Shown piece after piece: positions 50,600 to 60,480 of a stretch of 64,000 bases of DNA. This stretch comes from Microbacterium sp. STN6 (GTDB taxonomy: Bacteria; Actinomycetota; Actinomycetes; Actinomycetales; Microbacteriaceae): contig NZ_JAPMIT010000001.1 of the NCBI RefSeq assembly GCF_026410545.1, positions 372,001 through 436,000 of the forward strand. The letters are read 5' to 3'. Under the pieces are notes generated by a model. The model was given only the letters and a program-made list of their open reading frames with translations, was not told where the DNA came from and ran no database searches. The number at the start of each line of letters is the position of its first letter. Positions within the stretch are counted from its first letter, which is position 1. Made by a program: the position numbers and the translations under genes.

Positions 50600-51833
50600 G
50601 CCGGCCCTTCGAATTTCGGTCACAATATCGGAAGCCCTCGGAGGGCATCGGAACTCTCTCGGGCTCATCCGTCTAGTTTTGGCCGCGCTCGTCATTTTCG
50701 ACCACTCTTACCCGCTTGGCGGATTCGGTATTGACCCTGTCTCGCGGCTAACCCATGGTCAAGCAACGGCAGGCAGCCTCGCTGTAGGCGGATTCTTTGC
50801 GATCAGTGGCTATCTGATTGCCAAGAGCGGCCTCAGCGGCGACGTCGTGCAGTTTATGTGGCGTCGCGTTCTTCGAATCTTCCCCGGCTATTGGACAGTG
50901 CTTATCGTTGCGGCGTTCATTGTCGCGCCCATTGTCTGGACGCTGGCGGACGGTAGCGCTGGCGACTTGTTCGCCAGCGGAACGGCAACACCACTTCAGT
51001 ACATCGAGGCCAACTGGACGCTGAAGATCGGCACCTTCGGCATTCAGAACATATTCGCAGACACCACACCTTATGGCGCACTCGTTCATGCCAGCGTGCT
51101 CAATGGGTCGCTATGGTCGCTGATCTACGAGTGGAACTGCTATCTCGTGATTGGCGCGGCCGTGGCCTTCGGAGTTCTCACCAAGGCACGTTTCATCCTC
51201 CCGCTAACGACGGCCTTCTTCATGGTCGCCCAAGTCGTGAATCTGACGTCTCCAGAATCCCTCGCGTCAATCGCGCCGTTTTTGGGTGACCAGCAACGAG
51301 TGTTCCTGACCATGACGTTCCTGCTTGGCTCGTGTATCGCCTTATACCCCCAGTTCGTGCCTTATGACAATCGCCTTGGCGCGCTGTCGGCGCTGGTTGT
51401 TCTAGGCACTCTCCGACTGGGCGGGTTTCAGACGATTGGCACTCTTGCAGCCGTTTACCTTGTGCTCTTTGTTGCGGCGTGGCTGCCCAACGGGTTTCAG
51501 CGGGTCGGCGCAAAGAATGACTACTCGTACGGTGTCTATATTTATGGATTTCTCGTTCAACAATCGCTTGCCTATTTCGGCGTGACAAAGTGGGGCTTCG
51601 CTCCCTACTTCCTGCTTTCGCTCGCGCTTTCGGCTGGTTGTGCCTGGCTAAGTTGGCACCTAGTCGAAAAGCAGGCGATGCTGCTCAAGAATTGGGGTCC
51701 AGGTCACGGTTGGGCATACTGGAAGGCGCGGTTCTCGGCGCTGAGAACTCGAGATGTCGCAAACCCAGCTTCCGCGCTGCCGGAAGCCTCAGTGGGACGT
51801 TCCGGCACGAGTTCAGCGCAGGGAGAGCAATGA
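50580..51833 (+). CDS. Acyltransferase family 3 membrane protein
   Basis: The 417-residue protein has about ten membrane segments and the family's N-terminal RLVLAALVIFDHSYPLGGFG, in which the His is likely catalytic, followed by GGFFAISGYLIAKSG. OafA-like enzymes O-acetylate or otherwise acylate surface sugars. ATG 50580 has GGAAA close upstream; ATG 50550 is an alternative. Both overlap the preceding glycosyltransferase gene. The stop overlaps the next gene start by four bases. Confidence 0.9.
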   Translation: MRHTATEPALRISVTISEALGGHRNSLGLIRLVLAALVIFDHSYPLGGFGIDPVSRLTHGQATAGSLAVGGFFAISGYLIAKSGLSGDVVQFMWRRVLRIFPGYWTVLIVAAFIVAPIVWTLADGSAGDLFASGTATPLQYIEANWTLKIGTFGIQNIFADTTPYGALVHASVLNGSLWSLIYEWNCYLVIGAAVAFGVLTKARFILPLTTAFFMVAQVVNLTSPESLASIAPFLGDQQRVFLTMTFLLGSCIALYPQFVPYDNRLGALSALVVLGTLRLGGFQTIGTLAAVYLVLFVAAWLPNGFQRVGAKNDYSYGVYIYGFLVQQSLAYFGVTKWGFAPYFLLSLALSAGCAWLSWHLVEKQAMLLKNWGPGHGWAYWKARFSALRTRDVANPASALPEASVGRSGTSSAQGEQ

Positions 51834-52888
51834 CCTCACTTCTTATCGATCTTCTGGATTCAGTCGCGCAGTCCCCTCACGCCGACCCAGCACTGCTGAC
51901 GGCTGCCGATGACCTTCGTGCGGCACTAACGCCCGACGTCACCCACGGCCCGTTTCTCACGGTGATCGTTCGAACTCAGGGACGTCGGATCGAAACTTTG
52001 AAAGATGCTTTGCTGTGCCTGGCGGCTCAGTCCTGCCAAGATTTTGACGTTATCGTTGCTGATCACGACTCCGACGAGGTGGGAGCGGTAGCAGTGCGTG
52101 CAGCCGTTGACGAGCAGGCTGTCGATTTCCGGTCAAGGATTAGCATCGCCGAAGTTAGCGGCGGGGGCCGTGCGCATCCACTGAACGTTGCCCTGTCGCG
52201 GGCAACGGGACAGTACATTGCAATCTACGACGATGATGATCTCCTTTTCGGTCACTGGGTCGAGACTTTCCGGAGCGCGGCTGAAACCGCCGGCAACCGC
52301 CTGATTCGCGCGCAGGTCGGATTGCAAAACGTGCAGCCAGAAGCTTGGCCGGACGCGGAAGCAGGATTCCTCACACTCTCCTCAATTCGGGCCGAATACC
52401 CAGAGGAGTACGATCAGCTCCGGCATATCCGCGTGAACTCGTCGCCGTTCATGGGCTGGGCATTTCCGAGGGTCCTTTTTGAGAAGCTGGGATTCCGCTT
52501 TGATGAAGAGCTCGAAGTATGCGAAGACTGGGACGTGATCCTGCGGGGGGCGTCGTTGCTCGGAGTTACGAATGCAACCGAACTCACGAGCATCTATCGG
52601 CGCTGGGAAAATGGCCGGTCTTCGTACGATGTGCACGACCTCGAAGAATGGCAGCGATCGGAATCCAGGGTGATTGAAAAACTTGATGCCATGCCTTTGG
52701 TGCTCGACAGAGGGGCGGCGACTCAGATACGACAAGTTCTTGTGTTCGAGGATGCCGCAAATGCACATGCGCACCTTCTCGCAGGCTGGACTTGGCGACT
52801 CGCGACTCCGATTCGAATCGGAGTAGGTGTGGTGAAGCGCGCTCGGCCATTTGTCGGTAGAGTTCTTCGGCGTTTCCATCTTCGCTGA
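51830..52888 (+). CDS. Family 2 glycosyltransferase
   Basis: The 352-residue protein has an N-terminal helix of about 35 residues followed by a GT-A domain: FLTVIVRTQGRRIETLKDALLCL, VADHDSDE, IAIYDDDDLLFGHWVETF with the metal-binding DDD, and CEDWDVILRG. The C-terminal part (IRIGVGVVKRARPFVGRVLRRF) is basic and may bind the membrane. GGGAGAG precedes the ATG, which overlaps the acyltransferase stop. Sugar specificity unknown. Confidence 0.88.
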   Translation: MTSLLIDLLDSVAQSPHADPALLTAADDLRAALTPDVTHGPFLTVIVRTQGRRIETLKDALLCLAAQSCQDFDVIVADHDSDEVGAVAVRAAVDEQAVDFRSRISIAEVSGGGRAHPLNVALSRATGQYIAIYDDDDLLFGHWVETFRSAAETAGNRLIRAQVGLQNVQPEAWPDAEAGFLTLSSIRAEYPEEYDQLRHIRVNSSPFMGWAFPRVLFEKLGFRFDEELEVCEDWDVILRGASLLGVTNATELTSIYRRWENGRSSYDVHDLEEWQRSESRVIEKLDAMPLVLDRGAATQIRQVLVFEDAANAHAHLLAGWTWRLATPIRIGVGVVKRARPFVGRVLRRFHLR

Positions 52889-53025
52889 CCCCAGTTTCGG
52901 GGGTAATCCGGGACGCCAGGATGCGGCGATCGTAGCGGGCCGTTGGCCGTACATCCACGTACAATGGTGCGGGTACGCCTCGGAGAGCGACCGCATTCGG
53001 GGCTCATTGAGACTGGGGCCCAACG

Positions 53026-56000
53026 ATGATACGACCACGCCGTTTGTTAGCCGCGTTCGTCGGGGCTGCGGTCACGGTCGCGGGGCTCTCGGCTGGGTTC
53101 GGGCTCGCCGGTTCTGCGGAGCCCGCTAGCGCCCTATCGGGTTCCCAGTTTCAAGCGGGACACATCATTAGCGATGCGAACTTCTACGACACGTCCTCAA
53201 TGACTGTTGCCGACGTTCAGAATTTCTTCGTTTCGAAGTCATGTAATCCGAGGGACGGTGTGCCGTGCCTCGCGAATTATGTCGCGTCGACGCGCACGAT
53301 TGCTGCAGACACCTCGAATGGCTGCCAGCAGTACGCCGGGTCCTCGGCCGAATCCGCTGCAAGCATTGTCGTCAAAGCAGCTCAGGCATGCGGGATAAGC
53401 CCGAAGGTGTTGCTCGTTTTGATGCAGAAAGAGCAGTCGCTGGTAACGAATCCAAGCGCCTATGGATATCAGCGAGCGATGGGTTGGGGCTGTCCGGATA
53501 GCGGCCCAAATTGGAGTGCGAACTGCGATGCCCGGTATTTTGGATTCCAGAATCAGGTGTACAAATCGGCCTGGCAGTTTCGGCAATACACTGCATTCCC
53601 CAATTCCTGGAATTACAGGATTGGTCCAACGTACATTCAGTATCATCCCGACCCCGCCTGCGGCGGGACGACCGTGAATATTGTCAACCAAGCCACAGCG
53701 AATCTCTACATCTACACTCCGTATCAACCCAATCCGTCAGCCCTCGCGAACCTCTATGGCGCGGGCGACGCGTGTGGTTCTTACGGGAATCGCAACTTTT
53801 GGCGGATTTATAGTGACTGGTTTGGCTCACCAACGGCGCCCAAGCCTCTAGGCGCGTGGCTTACCTCGTCGGGCGACGGCGGAGTGACAGTTACTGGTTG
53901 GGCGGTGTATCCGGACGCCCGCCCCGCAACCGCGTCAATCTCGGTTCAGATCGACTCAAGTTGGTATCCCCTGCAGGCGAACCTCCCTTCGCCTGGGTTA
54001 AATGCCAATTGGCCGGGAGCAGGGGACAACCATGGTTATCGGGGAACGTTTGCTGCGGAGCCCGGGAATCACAATGTATGCGTATACGTCGTCAATCGCG
54101 ACGGCGGGTCGACTCGACTCGGTTGCCTGACACAGACGGTCACTCCCGCTCCAACCGGCGTCTGGTCAACTTCAGCTGGCGACGGGGGAGTGACCGTGTC
54201 TGGCTGGGCGGTGTACCCGAATGCGCTCACAACTTCGGTAAGCGTATCCGTCTCGGTCGATGGAGCTCGCTATCCTCTAACGGCGAACAAGAGGTTTGCC
54301 GGTGTAGATGCGAAATATCCGGGGGCTGGCGATATGCACGGGTACTTGGGGACTATCCCGGCCTCGCCTGGAAGTCACGAGGTATGCCTCTACCTCATTC
54401 ACAAGTCGGTGGGCGAGACCAAACAGGGATGCCTGACGCAGAACGTTACGCCCGGGCCGACTGGCGTCTGGCAGCGTGCGAGCGGCGCGGGTGCTGTGCA
54501 GTTCGCGGGCTGGGCCGTATATCCAACAGCGTTAGCGACGCCGGTCGGTGTGGCTGTTGAAGTGGACGGGAATCGTTCGACGTTCGTGGCGAATCAGCCA
54601 TCACCGGGTGTGGGGATCCGCTACCCGGGAGCAGGTGATTCCCACGGTTACCAGGGGTCCATCTCTGCGAGTCCCGGCGATCACGAGGTATGTCTATTCC
54701 TGCTTCACAAATCGATTGGTGAGACACGGATAGGCTGCCTCACGCAGACCGTTGTTGCGCCGAGCACGCCAGCAGTCGGCTCGTGGGAGTCTGCCACCGG
54801 CGCTGGCGGAGTGACGGTGAGCGGCTGGGCGCTCTACCCCGGCAACTATTCGAAGTCAGCGACGATCGCTGTGACCGTGGACGGTGCACGCACGGAAGCC
54901 ACGGCCGACACCTCGTCTCCCGCAAGCGACTTGACCTACCCTGGCTCGGGGGGAAAGCACGGCTACTCGCTTACTGTGCCTGCCGCGGCGGGCGTCAGGC
55001 AAGTCTGCCTGTACATCATCGACAGCGGGAAGGATGTTAAACAGGGGTGCCTTCCCGTCGTTGTTGTCGCGCCGGATGCAGCGCCGACAGGCGTTTGGGA
55101 GAAGGCGACCGGCATTGATCAGATCACGGTATCGGGCTGGGCTGTCTATCCTGGTGACCTTGGCAAGGCAGTTAAAGTGTCGGTGGACGTCGATGGCAAA
55201 CGAACGACGGCGACAGCCGACGAGGCATCTCCCGGCGTAGGGGCGAAATATCCCGGCGCTGGAGACAACCACGGCTACTCAATTAATATCCCCGCCTCTG
55301 CCGGAACTCATACCGTCTGCCTGTACCTTGCATATGTTTCTACGGGGGAGGCCCGTCAGGGTTGCCTCGTACAACATGTTGTCACTGCCGATTCGCCGCC
55401 GACTGGCGTGTGGGAGAAGTCGTCGGGTACGAACGGAGTGACGGTGTCAGGGTGGGCAGTCTATCCTGGCGCACTAACCAAACCGGTTGCGGTTATGGTG
55501 ACAATCGATGGCGTGAGGCACTCGCTAATTGCCGGTGGTTCATCGCCGGGCATCAACTCGCGCTTCCCTGGAGCGGGCGACTCTCACGGGTACTCAGGTA
55601 CTTTTCCATCCACAGTGGGATCCCATGAAGTTTGCGTCTATTTGACCACTCTTGACGGCGTAGACATAAGGCAAGGCTGCCTTACGCAGAAGGTTTCGGC
55701 ACCGATTTTGCCAGCAGGAGTGTGGCAGCGCTCCTCAGGCGCGGGCGGTGTGACGGTCTCAGGGTGGGCGGTCTATCCCGACGCGAAGACGACGACGGTG
55801 AAGGGCGTGGTTACCGTTGATGGTGTCGCGCACTCGTTCACAGCAGACCAGAATTCGGCCGGGGTCGACCTGCAGTACCCAGGCGCCGGCGACGGTCACG
55901 GATACAGCACCACAGTCTCAGCTACAGCGGGGGATCACGAGGTGTGTCTTTACCTGTTTGATAGGACCGGAAATAGAGTCCGTCAAGGGTGTCTAACGCA

Positions 56001-56955
56001 GCTTGTGGTCGCGGTCGACGCCCCGCCTGCCGGGGTGTGGTCCTCCGTGTCAGGCGCCGGGGGAATCTCAGTGGCGGGCTGGGCGCTCTACCCGGGCGCG
56101 CTGACTACGACCGTGCCAATCACAGTCTCAATCGACGGTGTACGCACCACCATTTCCGCGAACGGCGATTTTGCGGGCACGGACGCGAAGTACCCAGGGG
56201 CTGGGGATAATCACGGCTTCTCAGTCAGCCTGCCAGCGTCCTCGGGCAGCCATAACGTCTGCGTGTTCTTTAGTAGGAATGGCGGCGGGGAAATCCAGTG
56301 GGGCTGCACGACTGTCGCCGTAATTCTTCCGAACTCGCCACCTGTCGGTACCTGGCTCTCGTCCACCGGTTTCGGAGGAGTGACTATCTCAGGATGGGCC
56401 CTGTTCCCAGGCGCATTGACCGAGACGGTCAGTATGGCGGTGCAGGTCGACTCGAGTTGGTATCCGCTCGCGGCCAACCAGTATTGGAGCGGCACGAACA
56501 AGCTCTATCCCGGGGCCGGAGACAACCACGGGTATTCGGGCACCGTTCCTGCAACTCCGGGTGACCACGAGGTCTGTGTTTATGCCAACAACCGCGACAG
56601 CGGGAGTACGCAGCTTGGGTGTCTAACCCAGAATGTTGTGCCGGCTGCGGCAGGCACCTGGGCGACGTCTGACGGGTCGAACGGGAACGTTACAGTAAGC
56701 GGCTGGGCGCTCTATCCGGACAAGCCAACTGCCACTGCCGACATCTCGGTTGAAATCGATGGTGCGGCTCAAAGTTTTCCCGCTGCGCAGCCGTCCCCGG
56801 GTGTCGGCACCATCTTCCCAGGGGCAGGAGACTCCCACGGATACGCAGTCGCGATCCCCGCCGCCGCCGGGACGCACCAAGTCTGCGTGTACGTCCTCGG
56901 GCCGGGCACGACAAAGACCAGATTGGGCTGTCTCAGCCAAGCCGTGACACCATGA
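53026..56955 (+). CDS. Large secreted protein: lysozyme-like N-domain plus ten ~103-residue repeats
   Basis: The 1309-residue protein starts with a signal peptide (MIRPRRLLAAFVGAAV, cleavage probably after SAEPASA near residue 36). Residues about 40-275 form a cysteine-containing domain seen in actinobacterial wall proteins. It includes ACGISPKVLLVLMQKEQSLVT, where Glu136 could be catalytic as in lysozyme-like folds, and YRAMGWGCPD-like sequence. From residue 276 to the end are ten repeats of 101-105 residues, each with G-x-W, GGVTVSGWA-x-YP, YPGAGD-x-HGY and a pair VC-x-Y ... GCL that could form a disulfide. No LPxTG or C-terminal anchor is visible. It sits between glycosyltransferase genes and may bind or remodel the exported glycan. 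Confidence 0.88.
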   Translation: MIRPRRLLAAFVGAAVTVAGLSAGFGLAGSAEPASALSGSQFQAGHIISDANFYDTSSMTVADVQNFFVSKSCNPRDGVPCLANYVASTRTIAADTSNGCQQYAGSSAESAASIVVKAAQACGISPKVLLVLMQKEQSLVTNPSAYGYQRAMGWGCPDSGPNWSANCDARYFGFQNQVYKSAWQFRQYTAFPNSWNYRIGPTYIQYHPDPACGGTTVNIVNQATANLYIYTPYQPNPSALANLYGAGDACGSYGNRNFWRIYSDWFGSPTAPKPLGAWLTSSGDGGVTVTGWAVYPDARPATASISVQIDSSWYPLQANLPSPGLNANWPGAGDNHGYRGTFAAEPGNHNVCVYVVNRDGGSTRLGCLTQTVTPAPTGVWSTSAGDGGVTVSGWAVYPNALTTSVSVSVSVDGARYPLTANKRFAGVDAKYPGAGDMHGYLGTIPASPGSHEVCLYLIHKSVGETKQGCLTQNVTPGPTGVWQRASGAGAVQFAGWAVYPTALATPVGVAVEVDGNRSTFVANQPSPGVGIRYPGAGDSHGYQGSISASPGDHEVCLFLLHKSIGETRIGCLTQTVVAPSTPAVGSWESATGAGGVTVSGWALYPGNYSKSATIAVTVDGARTEATADTSSPASDLTYPGSGGKHGYSLTVPAAAGVRQVCLYIIDSGKDVKQGCLPVVVVAPDAAPTGVWEKATGIDQITVSGWAVYPGDLGKAVKVSVDVDGKRTTATADEASPGVGAKYPGAGDNHGYSINIPASAGTHTVCLYLAYVSTGEARQGCLVQHVVTADSPPTGVWEKSSGTNGVTVSGWAVYPGALTKPVAVMVTIDGVRHSLIAGGSSPGINSRFPGAGDSHGYSGTFPSTVGSHEVCVYLTTLDGVDIRQGCLTQKVSAPILPAGVWQRSSGAGGVTVSGWAVYPDAKTTTVKGVVTVDGVAHSFTADQNSAGVDLQYPGAGDGHGYSTTVSATAGDHEVCLYLFDRTGNRVRQGCLTQLVVAVDAPPAGVWSSVSGAGGISVAGWALYPGALTTTVPITVSIDGVRTTISANGDFAGTDAKYPGAGDNHGFSVSLPASSGSHNVCVFFSRNGGGEIQWGCTTVAVILPNSPPVGTWLSSTGFGGVTISGWALFPGALTETVSMAVQVDSSWYPLAANQYWSGTNKLYPGAGDNHGYSGTVPATPGDHEVCVYANNRDSGSTQLGCLTQNVVPAAAGTWATSDGSNGNVTVSGWALYPDKPTATADISVEIDGAAQSFPAAQPSPGVGTIFPGAGDSHGYAVAIPAAAGTHQVCVYVLGPGTTKTRLGCLSQAVTP

Positions 56956-56959
56956 GGTC

Positions 56960-59443
56960 GTGACTCTTCAATACACTCCCGGGCTGGTCTCAGTCATCCT
57001 TGTCAACTTCCGGGGTGCGGATGACACGGTTGTGGCGCTCGAAAGATTGCGCCAAGTGGACTGGCCCCTCGAAGCGCTAGAGGTTGTGGTTGTCGAGAAC
57101 GGGTCGGCGGACGACAGCGCTTCCAAAATCCGGGCAGCGGCACCTTGGGCGGTTCTCGTAGAATCGCCAGCAAATCTCGGGTTCGCTGGAGGAAGCAACT
57201 TGGGTGCCGCTAGAGCGAAAGGAGAATATCTTGCATTCCTGAACAATGATGCGCGGCCGGATGCCAAGTGGATTTCAGCCGCCGTCAGCGCGTTCGCCAG
57301 TTCGGAAGGCATCGGAGCGGTCGCGAGCAAAGTGTTGGACTGGGACGGTAGGCTCGTTGACTTCGTCGGCGCTGGGCTCACTTGGTTCGGCATGGGGTAC
57401 AAGCCCCTCGTCGGCGCCAAGCCAGACAAGCATTCAGACCAGGCTCGGGACGTCTTGTTCGGAACTGGTTCCGCCATGTTCGTTCGGCGCTCCGTCTTCG
57501 AAGAACTGGGCGGATTCGACAAGGAATTCTTCATGTTTTTTGAGGATGTAGACCTTGGGTGGCGACTCAACCTCCTCGGTTGGCGATTCCGTTATGTTCC
57601 GGAGTCAATCGCGTACCACCGTCACCACGGTGCGGCAGGGAAATTCGGCGAGTACAGGGAAACTTACTTCCTCGAGCGGAATGCGCTTGCCACGCTGTAC
57701 AAGAACCTCGACGCGGAAAGCCTAGATAGAGTGCTCGCCCCCGCGATCGCACTTGTCGTTCGCCGCAGCATTGCCAAAGGGGAGATCGATTCAGGGACGT
57801 TCGATTATCGTGCTGACGATGACGACCGCAGGCAATCAATGCAGGTCAGCAAATCTGTTCTGGCGGGCATTTTCGGCATCGATCAGTACATAGAAATGCT
57901 GCCGCACCTTGTCGCTGCCCGCGAAAAGGTTCAGAGTACGCGCCGCGTGTCCGACCGCAAGCTGCGTCCGCTCTTCGGTCGGCTCGATGTACCCGCGTTC
58001 GGCGGCCGACAGTACCTGGACGGCTACGATAGCCTGACGAATGCCTTCGACGTGCTTGAGGAGCCTCGCGCGACGAGGGTGTTAATTGTCACAGGAGATC
58101 CGCTTGGAGCACAGGTCGCCGGGCCCGCCATCCGAGCGTGGAATATGGCGGACCAGCTGGCCGCCGAGAACGAGGTCACCCTAGTTACCCTGTCCTCGCT
58201 AGAGCCGCAAGATGCGCCATTCAGCCTTGCGGCGGTAAGGCCCGGCGACGATCATGCGTTCCGGCGATTCGAAAGCTGGGCCGACGTGATCGTTTTTCAA
58301 GGGCATGCGATCGCCCTATTCCCGTCTCTTCGGAAGACACGCAAGATCGTGGTAGCCGACGTCTACGACCCGATTCACCTCGAACAACTCGAACAGGGCC
58401 GAGAGTTGCCGCGCGGCGCGTGGGATCGCCAGGTCTCCGATGCAACTGCTGTACTCAACGAGCAACTCGAGCGGGCCGATTTCCTTCTGTGCGCTTCGGA
58501 GCGGCAACGTCACTTTTTCCTCGGCCAGCTGGCGGCGCTGGGCCGGATTAACCCCGAGTCCTATCTTGCGGACAACGACCTACGCAAACTAATCGATGTG
58601 GCGCCATTCGGGCTTTCTCGAACTCCACCTGTCCACACCAGAGACGCTCTGCGGGGTGTTGCTCCAGGAATTGGGTCCAACGACAAGCTGTTGCTTTGGG
58701 GTGGGGGCTTGTACAACTGGTTCGATCCTCACACACTTATCCGGGCTGTCGCGGAGCTGAGCGAGACCAGGTCAGACGTCCGGCTCTTCTTCCAAGGTAC
58801 GAAGCACCCGAACCCGCACGTACCTGAGATGCGGATCGTGGCAGAGTCACGGGCTCTTGCCGCCGACCTCGGCGTGCTCGACTCAGCGGTGTTCTTCAAC
58901 GAGGCTTGGGTCGCTTTCGATGATCGGCAGAACTACCTGCTCGAGGCAGATGCAGGAGTGAGCACTCATCACGCCCACATCGAGACAACGTTCTCGTTCC
59001 GCACGCGGATTCTCGACTATCTTTGGGCAGGGTTGCCTATGGTCGTCACGGAAGGTGACAGTTTCGCCGACCTGGTTGAGGCGGAGGGCCTAGGAATCGT
59101 CGTGCCGCCGCAGGACGTTCGCGCCCTGACGGCCGCGCTCGAGAAGGCCCTCTACGACAAGGAGTTCATAGCACAGTGCCGGGCAAACGTAGAGCGGGTT
59201 CGTCAGTCGTTCTACTGGGATCGCGCGCTGGCGCCCCTTGTTGAATTCATGCGGAGTCCTTCACGTGCGGCAGATCGATTCGGGACCAATCCTGAGCGAG
59301 CAGCGGGCGGCAGCAGGCGGACGGGAAAGTCGTATGGGTTTGGCCGGGACTTCCAGCTGGCGCTACTTCACTTACGTGAGAGCGGCTTGAGGGCTGTGAT
59401 CGGAAAAGTAGCTCGGCGCTTGCGATCGCGTTTCGGCCGATGA
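56960..59443 (+). CDS. Two-domain glycosyltransferase (GT2 + GT4-like)
   Basis: The 827-residue protein has an N-terminal GT2 domain (about 1-290) with VSVILVNFRG, FLNNDARPDAKWI and FMFFEDVDLGWRLNLLGWRF. A linker and then a GT-B domain follow (about 370-790), with GDPLGAQVAGPAIRAWNMADQL, LLWGGGLYNWFDPHTLIRAVAEL and RILDYLWAGLPMVVTEGDSFADLV. Two transfer steps are likely to be carried out by one chain, possibly alternating sugars. The GTG start is 5 bp after the repeat-protein stop; its 3' end overlaps the next glycosyltransferase by four bases. Confidence 0.88.
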   Translation: MTLQYTPGLVSVILVNFRGADDTVVALERLRQVDWPLEALEVVVVENGSADDSASKIRAAAPWAVLVESPANLGFAGGSNLGAARAKGEYLAFLNNDARPDAKWISAAVSAFASSEGIGAVASKVLDWDGRLVDFVGAGLTWFGMGYKPLVGAKPDKHSDQARDVLFGTGSAMFVRRSVFEELGGFDKEFFMFFEDVDLGWRLNLLGWRFRYVPESIAYHRHHGAAGKFGEYRETYFLERNALATLYKNLDAESLDRVLAPAIALVVRRSIAKGEIDSGTFDYRADDDDRRQSMQVSKSVLAGIFGIDQYIEMLPHLVAAREKVQSTRRVSDRKLRPLFGRLDVPAFGGRQYLDGYDSLTNAFDVLEEPRATRVLIVTGDPLGAQVAGPAIRAWNMADQLAAENEVTLVTLSSLEPQDAPFSLAAVRPGDDHAFRRFESWADVIVFQGHAIALFPSLRKTRKIVVADVYDPIHLEQLEQGRELPRGAWDRQVSDATAVLNEQLERADFLLCASERQRHFFLGQLAALGRINPESYLADNDLRKLIDVAPFGLSRTPPVHTRDALRGVAPGIGSNDKLLLWGGGLYNWFDPHTLIRAVAELSETRSDVRLFFQGTKHPNPHVPEMRIVAESRALAADLGVLDSAVFFNEAWVAFDDRQNYLLEADAGVSTHHAHIETTFSFRTRILDYLWAGLPMVVTEGDSFADLVEAEGLGIVVPPQDVRALTAALEKALYDKEFIAQCRANVERVRQSFYWDRALAPLVEFMRSPSRAADRFGTNPERAAGGSRRTGKSYGFGRDFQLALLHLRESGLRAVIGKVARRLRSRFGR

Positions 59444-60429
59444 GAGCTGAACGACCCACTGTGGCGGTTGCACTGTGCACCCACAATGGAGAGCGGTATA
59501 TCGGCCGGCAACTGGCCAGCATCTTGAAGCAAAGCGAGCAACCGGTCGAGATCGTGGTTTCCGACGATGCTTCGGTAGATCGCACCGTCGAAATTGTGCG
59601 GGAGATTGCCAGTGCAGTGCCGGAGGGCGGTCCGAGGATTACCTTACTGCAGAACGATTCTGCCCTCGGTATCGCTGCCAATTTTGCGCAGGCAATGCTC
59701 GCTACTTCGGCCGAGCTGGTCGCGCTCTGCGATCAGGACGATATCTGGCACGAAGACAAGGTGCGCCGGGCGGTGGATGAGTTTGCTCGGTCGTCCGAAA
59801 CGACCCTCGTACATTCGAACGCGCGCCTCGTCGACAGAAATGAGATGCCGCTCGGCACAGACTTGCTGCATTCTCTGGGTGTGTCGCGCCGGGAGCGCGA
59901 GAGCATTGCGGCGGGTAACGCCCTGTACGTGTTCCTTCGCCGCAACCTCGTGACGGGCGCGACCGCGACTGTTTGCCGCCGAGTAGTCGACTTAGCCTTG
60001 CCAGTCCCGGACGGGTGGCTGCACGATGAGTGGCTGGCGGTCGTGGCTTCGGCAATTGGGCGGGTCGTTCTCCTCGATGAGCAGCTCATTGACTATCGCC
60101 AGCACGGTCACAATCAAATCGGCGCGGAGAAGATCACGATGGCCGGCAGATTTGAACGGATTCGAGAAAGGAGGACCGAGCGGAACGCTCGGCTGCTTGA
60201 GCGTGCACATTCATTGGCGACGCGGTTCAGTGCGGGAGAACCTGCTGTTCCAGAGCGCGTACTGCTCGAGGTAGATGCGAAGCTTGCCCATGAACAGAAG
60301 CGCTCGAAGCTTAACCACAGCCGGATCTTGCGCGTTGGTCCCGTTATCGTTGAATGGTACTTGGGGCGATACTCGCGCTACGGTCGGGGGTGGAAGGATA
60401 TCGCCCGAGATCTTCTACAGCCAGAGTGA
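59440..60429 (+). CDS. Family 2 glycosyltransferase, rhamnosyltransferase-like
   Basis: The 329-residue GT-A enzyme shows VALCTHNGERYIGRQLASIL, VVSDDASVDRT, ALCDQDDIWHEDKV and LPDG-WLHDEWLA-like sequence, the pattern of RfbF/WbbL-related alpha-rhamnosyltransferases. ATG overlaps the previous stop. About 90 C-terminal residues after LIDYRQHGHNQIG are helical and basic, consistent with membrane association. Confidence 0.88.
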   Translation: MRAERPTVAVALCTHNGERYIGRQLASILKQSEQPVEIVVSDDASVDRTVEIVREIASAVPEGGPRITLLQNDSALGIAANFAQAMLATSAELVALCDQDDIWHEDKVRRAVDEFARSSETTLVHSNARLVDRNEMPLGTDLLHSLGVSRRERESIAAGNALYVFLRRNLVTGATATVCRRVVDLALPVPDGWLHDEWLAVVASAIGRVVLLDEQLIDYRQHGHNQIGAEKITMAGRFERIRERRTERNARLLERAHSLATRFSAGEPAVPERVLLEVDAKLAHEQKRSKLNHSRILRVGPVIVEWYLGRYSRYGRGWKDIARDLLQPE

Positions 60430-60480
60430 GCGCGTTCGAACGAGCGAAACGTTCCGACAGACTCCGGTAACCTGAACCTC

